Source: CAZTTH01 sp964615975 (GTDB lineage: Bacteria > Verrucomicrobiota > Lentisphaeria > JABSQK01 > JAJFLO01). Taken from it: a stretch of 64,000 bases of DNA. Below the pieces are notes generated by a model. That model saw only the letters and a program-made list of their open reading frames with translations, had not been told where the DNA came from and did not search any database. The translations under genes were made by a program, and so were the position numbers. Location of the stretch: NCBI GenBank assembly GCA_964615975.1, contig CAZTTH010000009.1, positions 1-64,000 of the forward strand, in the 5' to 3' direction. Positions 29,447 through 38,963 of the stretch are shown one piece after another (position 1 is the first letter of the stretch; each line of letters opens with the position of its first letter).

Positions 29447-30544
29447 CTAATTTGTCAATGGTTTGGTTTTCTGATCCTTTACCGGAGTGTAGAACAAGGG
29501 CATTGATCCGTGAAAGATGATCTGAATATTTCTCCCCTCAACCGGCCTAAAAATGGCCTGCGCTTTCAGCTCCCCCCCGGCAGGAATCGTTTTTGACAGA
29601 CCAGAGCCATCTTCCTTGTTGGTGCTGGTGCAGGATAATAACAGGCGATTCCCCTGGCGTTCGCCATACACGTTATGGAGAGTGCCGTTGCTATAATCAT
29701 AGACTTGGGTCGCACTGACGAAGTTAGGCTGATTTACCCCCCAGGTGAAATCGCTTTTGCTATTGGTGTTGACGTATTTCCAGTAAATTTTCAGGGCATT
29801 GTCAGCGGATCGTTCCACCCCTTCCAGTTTGATGTAGATATCCGGCCAGAAGGTCGAGCGGGGAATATAGGCCCGGGCCAGTTGGTTTTCGATCGTCAGA
29901 ATGGGGATTTCTGTAGCGTTTTTGCCCTCGTGAGTCATACCGTGCAACCATAATTTAAACGGTGGCTTGGCATCTTCGGGCACATCAAATTTGGCCCATG
30001 CCGGGAGAAAACGGCCGCCATAAATCTCTTTGGATTTGGCGCTGCCATCATTGCGGTTGGTGTCTGCGCATAACGCTGATCCCGATGGGCTCCTGGCAAC
30101 CGGATATTCACGCAATTGACCATCGATGAGCTTGGACATCGCGATATAATTGGGTTCACTATCACCCCAGGAAAAGGCCTTGGTAAAATCGGTGGTGTTA
30201 TTGACATAATTCCATTCCGCGATAATGGTGGTTGAACTTATCCGCGCGACACTGTCGATGCGGATTGAGATATTCGGCCACACGGTGGTCAGGTTGTCAG
30301 GATATTTAGGCATTTGATTGAGATTTTCGCTGGTGGTTGCAGGTCGTTCCTGATATTTGCGGGCGTATTTGACGATCAGCAATGAAACAATGGTCAAGGC
30401 GCCAACTAGGCAGACGACTTTCAGCCAGAGCGGCAGGTGTGACGCTTCGGTCTGCTCCACCCTCGGAGGATCATTTTCATGATGTTCATTGTTCATAATG
30501 TTCGCTTTTTTCTGTAAGAATTTTTTCAGTCGCTCGTGTATCAT
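29447..30544 (-). CDS. Membrane-anchored protein with a duplicated beta-rich domain
   Basis: 365 aa (or 349 from the internal ATG at 30496). A single TM (about 42-60) is followed by an extracytoplasmic region made of two copies of one roughly 115-residue domain: residues 89-203 and 233-347. Shared positions include WPxIxI at the start, FxWGxxxPN, xNxDGSxxSK, a following glycine and A-x-F-x-x-P/V-E, then HGM/HGS. The start codon follows the purQ stop directly (TAA-ATG), so coupling is likely. I recognise no family; the fold may be Ig-like. Possible link to purQ is only positional. Confidence 0.75.
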   Translation of the reverse strand: MIHERLKKFLQKKANIMNNEHHENDPPRVEQTEASHLPLWLKVVCLVGALTIVSLLIVKYARKYQERPATTSENLNQMPKYPDNLTTVWPNISIRIDSVARISSTTIIAEWNYVNNTTDFTKAFSWGDSEPNYIAMSKLIDGQLREYPVARSPSGSALCADTNRNDGSAKSKEIYGGRFLPAWAKFDVPEDAKPPFKLWLHGMTHEGKNATEIPILTIENQLARAYIPRSTFWPDIYIKLEGVERSADNALKIYWKYVNTNSKSDFTWGVNQPNFVSATQVYDYSNGTLHNVYGERQGNRLLLSCTSTNKEDGSGLSKTIPAGGELKAQAIFRPVEGRNIQIIFHGSMPLFYTPVKDQKTKPLTN

Positions 30545-31351
30545 TTATCGATATTTCATATAAGTCACGGCATTGGCAAAAATTTTTAACCCTTCTCCTG
30601 TCGGTGGCAAGGTATGGGTAATTTTTTGCCGTTGCCAGTGCGTATGATTGTAAGCGGACAAATAGGCTTCAGGATGCGGCATCATTCCGAAGATGCGTCC
30701 CGTCGGATCACAAATGCCGGCAATCCCATGAATCGAGCCGTTGGGGTTGTCGGGATAGGTTTCTGTCGCCTCGTTGGTGGCCGGAGAAATATAGTGCAAG
30801 GCGGCCAGGTGACGTTGCTCGATTGCAGCCAGGGTATGTGCATCGCGCGGGACGATTTTCCCTTCGCCATGACGGATCGGCAGGGAGATATAATCCAGCC
30901 CTTTGAGAAAAACACAGGGTGACGACGGGTTACAGCGCAGTCGCACCCAGGCATCGCGAAACACGCCGCTGTCATTCCGCGTCAATGCCACCTGGGGATT
31001 GAAATCAATGCCATCAAGGGCCGGAGTCAATCCCAGCCGTGCCAGTATTTGAAAACCGTTGCAGATGCCGATGATCAATTTTCCCGCGTCGATGAACGCC
31101 CGCAGTTCTGCCGCCAGCCCGGATTTCAACTGCAATGCCATTACCGTCGCGGCACCCAGATGATCGCCATATGAAAATCCGCCGCCAATCGTCAGGATAT
31201 CAAAATTCAGCAGCGTTTTGGGCTGAGCGAGCAAATCATTGACATGCACCAACGACACGGCAGCGCCGCTCGCCTTGAACCCGCATGCGGTTTCCTGTTC
31301 GCAGTTAAACCCGAAACCGGTCAGGATGATAACTTTTACCGTTTTAGTCAT
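30545..31351 (-). CDS. purQ: Phosphoribosylformylglycinamidine synthase, glutaminase subunit
   Basis: 268 aa from the ATG at 31351 (an in-frame TTG lies two codons earlier). Class I glutamine amidotransferase of purine synthesis: supplies ammonia for FGAR to FGAM conversion by PurL. The nucleophile Cys is in GICNGFQ (97), and the His/Glu pair is in MMPHPE (226/228). An early GFGFNCE replaces the usual PGxNxD-type start. It is longer than the classical 227-aa PurQ, matching the longer type. No purL or purS is in the window. Confidence 0.93.
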   Translation of the reverse strand: MTKTVKVIILTGFGFNCEQETACGFKASGAAVSLVHVNDLLAQPKTLLNFDILTIGGGFSYGDHLGAATVMALQLKSGLAAELRAFIDAGKLIIGICNGFQILARLGLTPALDGIDFNPQVALTRNDSGVFRDAWVRLRCNPSSPCVFLKGLDYISLPIRHGEGKIVPRDAHTLAAIEQRHLAALHYISPATNEATETYPDNPNGSIHGIAGICDPTGRIFGMMPHPEAYLSAYNHTHWQRQKITHTLPPTGEGLKIFANAVTYMKYR

Positions 31352-32200
31352 TAGCAAAAAATTTTATCGTGATATTTGATTGGAATAAGCGGAGAGTTTT
31401 TACATCAAAATACTAAATACGCCTGATTTCGCCGGATGTGAATCGTTTGGCATTAATTATATCGCAGTATGGGGCTTAATGCCATTCGCTGGCAGGTTTT
31501 GTCGCGCCACTATTCGGTATTGATTATGCACCGGCTGGTATTACCGGATAGAATTCGTTTGTGAGACTGCTATTCCAACCTTGGGTTAACTAAAGCGACA
31601 GGCCGCAACCAGATTAAATCCGCAAGGTCGAGAATCCGCAGGGTATAGGATTCGATGGACACCTAAATCGTTTGAGATAATAAATCTTCAAATGAATGTA
31701 AGTGACCAATGGTGGATTTGGCATGACGGAGACGCTCAATTTAAATAACCTTTTTCTTTTCTTTTACTTCTCGCCATTACAGGCAAACTATATATGACGA
31801 TGCAACTTCGTGACTTTTTTGGTCATGAGGTTAATCCTGTCAGTCCGCAAACTTCGATCACGTAACTGTCGTTACTATAGAAAGTTGTTCCGACCACATC
31901 CTGCAGTTGGCACTCGCCAGAAATGCTGCGGAAATCCTGCTCGCCAGAAAGCGAGGAAAGCGGATAACAAGCGTGAATTAGTCTAGCGCAAAACCTCATA
32001 TGGGTGTCCCCAACTTTCTTCATCGGCACTGAACCCAAGCCGGGATAACCATGATTGAATTACGATTAATAATTCTCCAATCTGATCATCAAATGATAAT
32101 GGAATGTGTGTTTTAAGCGGCAAGGAGTACTGTATTGCCAACGATATAACACCCCCATTTTCTATCATGTACTCTATAATTAATATATTCTCTTCTTAAC
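31352..32200. other. 849-bp gap between divergent genes, mostly featureless
   Basis: Lies between purQ (minus) and gcvT (plus) and must hold both promoters. Two short overlapping minus-strand reading frames at 31823-32168 are present but have no start context or known family. The 100 bp before gcvT is AT-rich and promoter-like. I see no RNA gene, repeat or riboswitch with confidence, and no recognisable glycine riboswitch fold. Confidence 0.4.
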
Positions 32201-33465
32201 ATGTCTGAATTAATTGCCGATCAACCTATTCAAAAACTACCCCTGGATGCCATCCATCGGGAAATGGGCGGCCAGCTCGCCAATTTTGGCGGGTGGCGAA
32301 TGCCAATGCATTATGAGGAGGGTATTATCAGCGAGCATTTTCACACTCGCCAGCAGGTATCCTTGTTCGATTGCAGTCACATGGGGGAATTCCGTGTTCA
32401 GGGTGACCATGCCGGTGACGATTTGGATCGTCTGCTGCCGCGCCGGGCAAGCACTCAAAAGGCAGGATCATGCCGGTATAATTTCCTGCTTACTGAAATC
32501 GGCACGATCGTGGATGATCTGATTGTGTACAAACGCTCGGATACAGATTTTTTTATTGTTGTCAATGCCGCCACTACCAAGACAGACGCAGACTATTTTC
32601 GTGAGCATTTATCCCGGGAAACCGAATTTCATGATGAATCCTCTGCGTGGGGGAAATTTGATTTGCAAGGACCATCCTCTGCCCGGATACTCCATGACTG
32701 CGGTCTGACGCCTGCCGCACTGCCATCCTATTATCATTTTACCACAATAAATATTCTCGATATCCCCTGCCTGATCAGCCGCACNNNNNNNNNNNNNNNN
32801 NNNNNNNNNNNNNNNNNNNNNNNNNNNNNNNNNNNNNNNNNNNNNNNNNNNNNNNNNNNNNNNNNNNNNNNNNNNNNNNNNNNNATTATCATTTTACCAC
32901 AATAAATATTCTCGATATCCCCTGCCTGATCAGCCGCACCGGATACACCGGTGAACTAGGTTATGAAATTTATCACCCGATCGCGGATAGCGAACGATTA
33001 TGGCGCGGATTGACCGAACTAGCACCAGTCCAACCGGCAGGATTGGGTGCCCGCGACACCTTGCGCCTGGAAATGGGATATCCACTCTATGGCCATGAAT
33101 TAAGCCGCGAAATAACCCCTGTCGAAGCGGGCTGGGGAGGCTTGATTGATTTCGACCATGAGTTCATGGGGCGAGAGAACCTGCGAGCCGAATCGGATAA
33201 AAAGCTTGTTGGCATCCAATTTGATGGACGGCGAGCGGCGCGACTAGGGACGAAATTGACCTCTCTGACTAATGAAATTATCGGAGAAATAACCTCCGGA
33301 TCGTTTGCGCCAACATTGCAAACCGCCATCGCTCTTGCCTATCTTTCTTCTGAACAAGCCATCGCAAGCTATAAAATCCAGGCGTTGGCGGGCAGGAATA
33401 TGATCTCCGGTGTCATCGAACCCCTGCCGTTTTATCGCCATGGATCGGTGCGAGCCAAGGTATGA
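32201..33465 (+). CDS. gcvT: Glycine cleavage system T protein (aminomethyltransferase), split by a false gap
   Basis: The gene runs 32201-32784 and 32940-33465. The intervening 155 bp are 100 N plus a repeat of the preceding 55 bp. Joined, they give 1,110 bp, a 369-aa protein of normal GcvT length. The joint restores ISRTGYTGELGYEIY, a signature motif of the family. Other marks: FDCSHMGEFRV, DDLIVY and GLGARDTLRLE. GcvT transfers the methylene group from the H-protein aminomethyl group to tetrahydrofolate. No gcvH or gcvP is adjacent. Confidence 0.95.
32785..32884. other. Scaffold gap (100 N) flanked by a 55-bp duplicate
   Basis: Exactly 100 unknown bases, a conventional gap filler. The 55 bp before it (32730-32784) and after it (32885-32939) are identical, indicating that two contigs really overlap and should be merged. 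Confidence 0.97.
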
Positions 33466-33524
33466 TGTTTTATCATGGATGATTCCGCATAGATTTGGCA
33501 ACTGCCATATTCTAAGCACTAATT

Positions 33525-34301
33525 TCAACGGATCACCACCACCCATTGGTCGGGGCGGGAGTGTAAAAGAAATTCGACATGGCCATCCCCCATCAAGGCA
33601 TTGAATCCGCCTCCATGATGATACCCCACCCGGCGATAGCCAGAGAGCGGGACGCGATTAATAACGCCATGATCGGTTTCCTGAAATTGAGTAATGCCAC
33701 GATGGGTGCCGGCGATGCCGCCGGCAGCGACATCGGTAACATTAATCTTATCCCACGGATCGATCACATCACGACTATGGATAGTGATCGGATTAATGTT
33801 AGCGGTTGTTCCCCAACCCATTGACCGTTCGGGATCACTGCTGATCCGGGCGCCGTTCCATGAATGGGAAGAGGGCGAGATGGTGTTGCGGATGTAACTG
33901 GCTTTGCGTATATCGACCAATGAGTTGGCGCCATTGGGATCGAAATTGTCCTGGCTGGTTAGCGCTGGACAGCGAAAAACCGCCTGGTCAGGCAGGAGTT
34001 CCGCATACATGTAATTAATCCAGTGGTTATAATCGTTATCTGAAGCGGTGTTTCCGAATTTGCCGGGCATGACAAAACTATCGAATTCATCGCTATACGT
34101 AGACATGGCAATGCCAATCTGCCGCAGATTATTCATGCAGATAGCTTGATGGGCTTTGGAGCGGGCGCGCATGACGGCCGGGAGGAGGATCGATATCACG
34201 ATTAAAATGATCGTGATCGTGATAAAGCTCTCTACCAATGTCATTCTAAAGGATTTTCGGGGTCGGCGGAGCGACCGTGGGCAGACGCAGTGAGTGTTCA
34301 T
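33525..34301 (-). CDS. Type II secretion/pilin-like pseudopilin (DUF1559-like)
   Basis: 258 aa from ATG 34301 (in-frame upstream starts exist). The hydrophobic helix TLVESFITITIILIVISILLP is of type IV prepilin class, followed by ARSKAHQAICMNNLRQIGIAM as in PVC pseudopilins. The C-terminal H-x-G-G-x-N-x-L-x-G-DGHV motif is classic for this group. The cleavage site is unusual: instead of GF-TLIE it reads SFRMTLVE, so the canonical Gly before Phe is absent. These proteins are numerous in Lentisphaerota and Planctomycetota; role unclear. Convergent with gcvT. Confidence 0.88.
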   Translation of the reverse strand: MNTHCVCPRSLRRPRKSFRMTLVESFITITIILIVISILLPAVMRARSKAHQAICMNNLRQIGIAMSTYSDEFDSFVMPGKFGNTASDNDYNHWINYMYAELLPDQAVFRCPALTSQDNFDPNGANSLVDIRKASYIRNTISPSSHSWNGARISSDPERSMGWGTTANINPITIHSRDVIDPWDKINVTDVAAGGIAGTHRGITQFQETDHGVINRVPLSGYRRVGYHHGGGFNALMGDGHVEFLLHSRPDQWVVVIR

Positions 34302-35021
34302 TGGCAAGGTTATCGATTCCCGGATCATGGCCAGTGTTTGTGATTGTATCCCTAATAAAGTCACAATTTGAGTATTTTGTTTCGTTCCTGCAGAGCTTCT
34401 ATTCCTCAGGGAAAATCTCAACCCAGGGCGGTGCCCTGGGCTATAATATATCAGCCATTCAAGCGGAGAAGATTTTCCATTTCATCACTGAATATACTCT
34501 ACACGGTCATAAACTGTACTTTTCAATCGTCCCTATGGGACTTATGGATTCCTTCATCTCGGACCCGCCAATGAATTGGCGGGCTAATTTCAATCATCCC
34601 ATTCGGGATGAACTGATAGTACCCCAGCGATTAATCGCTGGGAAGCAGGAATTACACGACAGAAGTCCCATCGGGACGACCGAAAAGTGAATAAGTGTTT
34701 CGTGATGATATCATACCAACAAAAAGTTAAGTTTATGATCGCGCGTAGTATAGCTAATATTGTGATTTTACACAGTATGCTTACTAATCAAATACGGTTA
34801 AATTGCGAAATTAAACTTCATGCAGGTTGATAAACAAAGGGTTATCATCTCCCATGTGGAAAACAATCTGGGCTAATAATTTGTCTAATTGAGGATACTT
34901 TTATTAACCGCTGATTACCGACTTGCAAATGTATTTTTACTTTAAATGAAATGGTTTGGGAATATCTTATACCTTTTTCCCAATCCCAATTCATCTTTTA
35001 ATTCTTAACCCTTTTAGCACT
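34302..35021. other. 720-bp non-coding region holding a palindrome cluster
   Basis: Between divergent genes (pseudopilin minus, leuA plus). An extra 19-bp hairpin CCCAGGGC-GGT-GCCCTGGG lies at 34422-34440, just before the MITE-like element. Downstream, 34690-35021 is AT-rich and should carry the leuA promoter. No leader peptide or T-box was recognised. Confidence 0.5.
34518..34688. repeat. 171-bp MITE-like element with 26-bp inverted ends
   Basis: Ends 34518-34543 and 34663-34688 are inverted copies matching at 23 of 26 positions, each containing GTCCC-ATx-GGGAC type palindromes (34529-34541, 34665-34677). Inside are CCCGCCAAT/ATTGGCGGG (34564-34583), CATCCC/GGGATG (34595-34610) and a perfect 20-bp palindrome CCCAGCGATT/AATCGCTGGG (34623-34642). 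There is no coding capacity, so this is a non-autonomous element. Confidence 0.75.
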
Positions 35022-36701
35022 ATGAAAAAAATGACTTATGCCACCATGCCGCCCGTGCCCATCCGAGAACGCCATTGGCCGGCGGCACAATTGACCCATT
35101 CCCCGCGCTGGTGCGCCGTCGATTTGCGCGACGGCAACCAGGCGCTGCCAAATCCCATGACCCCGCAGCAGAAACGGAAATATTTCTCCTTGCTGGTGGA
35201 TATCGGCTTCAAGGAAATCGAAGTCGGTTTTCCCTCCGCTTCATCGGATGATTTTAACTTCTGCCGGGAATTGATTACCGACAACATTATTCCTGACGAT
35301 GTGACTATTTCGGTATTGACTCAGGCCCGCGAGCATCTGATCGAAAAAACCATGGAAGCCTTGCGGGGCGCCAAAAACGCCGTCGTCCATTTTTATATTG
35401 CCACCAGCCGCTTGCATATGGAATTTGTGCTGGGCACGAATCAGCAGCAATTGATTGACACCGCGATTAAAAGCACTCGCCAAATCCGGGAGATGACACA
35501 GGCCATGCCTGATTCCAAGGTGGGGTTGGAATTTTCACCGGAGGAATTTACCGATTCGGATCTCGATTTCACCCTCGCTATCTGTAATGCGGTGGTTGAG
35601 ACTTGGAACCCGGCCCCCGGAGAGAAAGTCATTTTGAATCTGCCGCAAACGGTAGAACGGCGCTGGCCCAATCATTATGCGGATATGATTGAAGAGTTCA
35701 TCCGGCGCAATCCCCATTCAGATAAAACGGTGATTTCGGTACACAATCACAATGACATGGGCTGCGCGGTCGCTGCCGCGATGCAGACGCTGTTGGCTGG
35801 TGCCGAACGGGTTGAGGGAACACTGTTTGGTCATGGCGAACGTACCGGCAATGTCGATTTGATGACACTGGCAATGAACCTGGAATATTTGGGAATCGAC
35901 ACCGGTCTCAAGTTTGACAATCTGCCGCGGATTTCTGAAATCGTCGAAGAAGTCACCGATATTCCGATTCATCCTCGTCATCCCTATGCGGGAGAACTGG
36001 TGTTTACCGCGTTTTCTGGATCGCATCAGGATGCCATTCACAAGGGATTGAGCAAGAAGGAAGAATTGCGCGCTCAATTTAACGGGTGGAAGATTCCTTA
36101 TTTGCATGTCGATCCCAGCTCCCTGGGACGAATTTATGAGCGTTATATCCGTATCAACAGCCAATCCGGCAAGGGCGGCGTGGCGCACATCATGGAAATC
36201 GATCATCATATCAAGCTCCCCCGCTGGGTACAGATTGAATTTGCCCACCAGGTTCAGACCCGGGCAGATAAAGTCTCAAAAGAAATCTCAAGCGATGAAT
36301 TGTGGGATATTTTTCGCCGCACCTATATGGACCATGGCCAACCATTGGACTTGATAAATTACTGGCCGCGACCAGCAGAAGCCGACCCCGCAACGATTGA
36401 AGGCGAGGTGCATCTCAACTTTCACCATAAAAAATTGATCCTGCATAGTCAGGGTAATGGGCCGATTTCCGCCTTCGTTCATGCCTTGAAACAAATTACG
36501 GAATTGCCGGAATTTATCATTCAGGATTATGAAGAGGAAACGATGGGGCATACTGCTGAAGCCGAGGCGATTTGTTTTATTAAAATCGCTTTCCCAAAAC
36601 GTTGCGCTGTGCGTATCGGGGTTGGGATCGGTAACAATATTGATCAGGCAGCGATCAAGGCGGTGATCGCGGGATTGAATGGATATCTAATCACCTCCTA
36701 A
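35022..36701 (+). CDS. leuA: 2-isopropylmalate synthase (long LeuA type)
   Basis: Condenses acetyl-CoA with 2-ketoisovalerate as the first step of leucine synthesis. 559 aa from the ATG at 35022; an upstream in-frame start at 34956 adds a hydrophobic, unrelated extension, so I reject it. The HMGL-like barrel shows DLRDGNQAL, the metal motif HNHNDMG, and GERTGN. Residues about 440-559 form the regulatory allosteric domain that binds leucine. This is the longer actinobacterial/yeast-like type (near 550-600 aa). It is separated from the pseudopilin by a MITE-like repeat. Confidence 0.95.
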   Translation: MKKMTYATMPPVPIRERHWPAAQLTHSPRWCAVDLRDGNQALPNPMTPQQKRKYFSLLVDIGFKEIEVGFPSASSDDFNFCRELITDNIIPDDVTISVLTQAREHLIEKTMEALRGAKNAVVHFYIATSRLHMEFVLGTNQQQLIDTAIKSTRQIREMTQAMPDSKVGLEFSPEEFTDSDLDFTLAICNAVVETWNPAPGEKVILNLPQTVERRWPNHYADMIEEFIRRNPHSDKTVISVHNHNDMGCAVAAAMQTLLAGAERVEGTLFGHGERTGNVDLMTLAMNLEYLGIDTGLKFDNLPRISEIVEEVTDIPIHPRHPYAGELVFTAFSGSHQDAIHKGLSKKEELRAQFNGWKIPYLHVDPSSLGRIYERYIRINSQSGKGGVAHIMEIDHHIKLPRWVQIEFAHQVQTRADKVSKEISSDELWDIFRRTYMDHGQPLDLINYWPRPAEADPATIEGEVHLNFHHKKLILHSQGNGPISAFVHALKQITELPEFIIQDYEEETMGHTAEAEAICFIKIAFPKRCAVRIGVGIGNNIDQAAIKAVIAGLNGYLITS

Positions 36702-36966
36702 TGGGTAAACTAAAACCTCAGTGAACCCAACTTATCGAGATGCCTTCCAACGCGATAAATGCCCAGATTGCGGAGATCAAGCAAATGGACCTATTTTGAC
36801 TGCAAGCAGGCGAATTTTCGCCAGCCGCCGTTCCAATCAAGCTGGGAATCGTGCCATCTTTTCTAAAACCTGATTGTGTTCTGTAGAATAATAATTTGAT
36901 CAGTTCAGGTTCAAACAGGTAAATGCACAAACAGCGGGTCAATGTCGGTTATCAATGGAGAGCCAA

Positions 36967-37848
36967 ATGGGATTATTAAGTATGACTGGTTTCGGCAGTG
37001 GCGACTGTCGCCGAGGGGGATTCGCGATCACCGTCCAAATCACCTCTGTTAATCGCAAGCATATGGATATCCATGTGCATTTACCCAAGGAATTAACCCA
37101 CATCGAGACCTTGATCCGCACCACTCTCGGCAAAAAGCTCGGCCGCGGAGTGATCAATGTAAAGGTGAATTTAAGTGTTGAATCCGCCGCCGCGATGGCG
37201 CCTAAAATCGATTTGGAAGCGGCGCGTGAAGTGTATCGAGAACTGGCTGAATTAAAAAATGCGCTCAACTTGCCCGGCGATATTTCATTGCATGATCTCA
37301 TCGATTCACCACAATTCAACATTGTCGCGCCTCCTGCGCTGCCCAGTGAACAACTGACGGAAATGATCCTTGAAGCCTTGAATCAGGCGTTATCAGCCTT
37401 GGTCGCGGCCAAAACCCAGGAAGGAAATGTGTTGGCGATGGATTTAGACCAGCGGCGCCAGCGCTTGCTGGATCATTTAGCAACAATAACCCAACACAAT
37501 CAGTCTGCGTCTGAACGAATTTATGTTAAACTGAAGGAACGGGTACAACACTTATTGCGTGAAATTCCTCTTGATGAAGAGCGGTTGTTGAAAGAAATCG
37601 CCCTACAGGTTGATCGATGTGATGTCACTGAAGAAATCACCCGCCTGCATGCCCATCTGGGACAGATGGAGGAATTACTCACCAACGATGGATCCTGTGG
37701 TCGCAAGCTAGATTTTCTGGTTCAGGAAATGTTGCGTGAAATTACCACAACCGGCGCCAAGTGCGCGGTCTTGGAAATCACCCGGACCGTAATTGAATTC
37801 AAAGCTGAACTGGAACGAATTCGAGAACAAATCCAGAATATCGAATGA
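36967..37848 (+). CDS. yicC: YicC/YloC-family endoribonuclease
   Basis: 293 aa. The start at ATG 36967 is chosen because GGAGAG lies 6 nt upstream and the protein then begins close to SMTGFG, the family N-terminus. The C-terminus has RKLDFLVQEMLREI and ends with EKIREQ-like ERIREQIQNIE, fully typical. Family members are RNases linked to small-RNA decay in E. coli. It overlaps the following pseudouridine synthase gene by 4 bp (ATGA), suggesting coupling. Confidence 0.94.
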   Translation: MGLLSMTGFGSGDCRRGGFAITVQITSVNRKHMDIHVHLPKELTHIETLIRTTLGKKLGRGVINVKVNLSVESAAAMAPKIDLEAAREVYRELAELKNALNLPGDISLHDLIDSPQFNIVAPPALPSEQLTEMILEALNQALSALVAAKTQEGNVLAMDLDQRRQRLLDHLATITQHNQSASERIYVKLKERVQHLLREIPLDEERLLKEIALQVDRCDVTEEITRLHAHLGQMEELLTNDGSCGRKLDFLVQEMLREITTTGAKCAVLEITRTVIEFKAELERIREQIQNIE

Positions 37849-38828
37849 TCAGCTCCCGCATCATAAACACGGTCTGTGGTGACAGCGACACCGGCTGGCG
37901 GCTGGATTATTGGCTTGCCCAGCGTTATACCTACCAATCCCGTCAGCAATGGCAGCAACATATCCGCGCGGGCCAAATTCAGGTCGATGGGAATTTAGTC
38001 AAAACCGCTCATCGGGTTCGTTCGGGTGAACAGATCGAATATTTGCCTCCAGCACTTCGTGAACCGGAAGTCGATATGAACTGGCAGATTATATACGAGG
38101 ATGATGATTTAATTGGCATTAACAAGTCCGGCAATCTGCCTACTCATCCTGGTGGATGTTATTTTCTCCATACCCTGTGGTGGCAATTGCGACAACAAAA
38201 ATCGGGTGATTTAAGGATGATAAATCGGCTGGATCGTGAAACTTCGGGGTTGGTGCTCATCGCCAAAAATCGTAAAGCGGCACAAGAACTCAGCCGACAA
38301 TTTCAAACCCATACTGTGCGCAAGGAATATTTAGTGATCGTAGAAGGCGATTTTCCTCCCTCTCTGCATGCCAGTGGATTTTTATATCCAGATTACACTA
38401 GCCGCGTCAAGAAGAAACGGCGATTCGGTTATGCGGATGAAGGTAACGGAGACGCGGCAAATACCGAATTTCACTGCCTGGCTAAACGTGGGCGCTTAAG
38501 TGTATTAAGGGCCTTGCCCCACACTGGCAAAACCCATCAAATCAGGGCAACGTTATCATCCCTGGGATATCCGGTGGTGGGCGATAAACTCTATGGCATG
38601 GATGATCGCCTCTTTCTTGCGTTTATCACTCGCATGCTTACACCAGAAGAACTTAAGAAGCTGCGCCTGCCCCGTCAAGCCCTTCACGCCTGCACCCTCA
38701 CATTCTCCCACCCGGTTTCATCGCATACGAATTCTCTCTCTGCTGATATCCCGGATGATTTGAACGTTTTTATTCATGACCAAGGTTTATATGCTTCGCT
38801 GACGCAATCGTTCATAACTTCGGACTAA
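37845..38828 (+). CDS. RluA-family pseudouridine synthase
   Basis: 327 aa. An N-terminal S4 RNA-binding domain (about 18-65) precedes the RluA catalytic domain. The catalytic Asp130 is in RLDRETSG. HTGKTHQIRATL and GYPVVGDKLYG are conserved downstream. It isomerises uridine in rRNA or tRNA; the exact site cannot be told from sequence. The ATGA overlap with yicC indicates a common operon. Confidence 0.94.
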   Translation: MISSRIINTVCGDSDTGWRLDYWLAQRYTYQSRQQWQQHIRAGQIQVDGNLVKTAHRVRSGEQIEYLPPALREPEVDMNWQIIYEDDDLIGINKSGNLPTHPGGCYFLHTLWWQLRQQKSGDLRMINRLDRETSGLVLIAKNRKAAQELSRQFQTHTVRKEYLVIVEGDFPPSLHASGFLYPDYTSRVKKKRRFGYADEGNGDAANTEFHCLAKRGRLSVLRALPHTGKTHQIRATLSSLGYPVVGDKLYGMDDRLFLAFITRMLTPEELKKLRLPRQALHACTLTFSHPVSSHTNSLSADIPDDLNVFIHDQGLYASLTQSFITSD

Positions 38829-38963
38829 CTTGTGGTTCTGATAAAATTCATGATCAACTGAATAATTATCCATGAGCAGGATTGTCAGTCATGATATCAT
38901 CGATTAACTTAGCGACGATAAGTACTTTTCTATTAAAATCAGCTCTTAGTTCCTAAATTTACC

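Noticed and set aside
31823..32168. Two overlapping minus-strand frames (61 and 71 codons) upstream of gcvT
   Set aside because: No family resemblance, no clear ribosome site, and neither extends into a longer frame. A degraded gene is possible but not supported.
34302..34690. Short CRISPR-like array suggested by repeated palindromes
   Set aside because: The palindromes differ from each other and have no regular spacing, and no cas gene is present.
34277..34690. 137-codon plus-strand frame across the palindrome cluster
   Set aside because: It is a by-product of the repeat element, with no domain or start signal.
36718..36942. 74-codon minus-strand frame before yicC
   Set aside because: No family resemblance or start context; the region more likely holds the yicC promoter.
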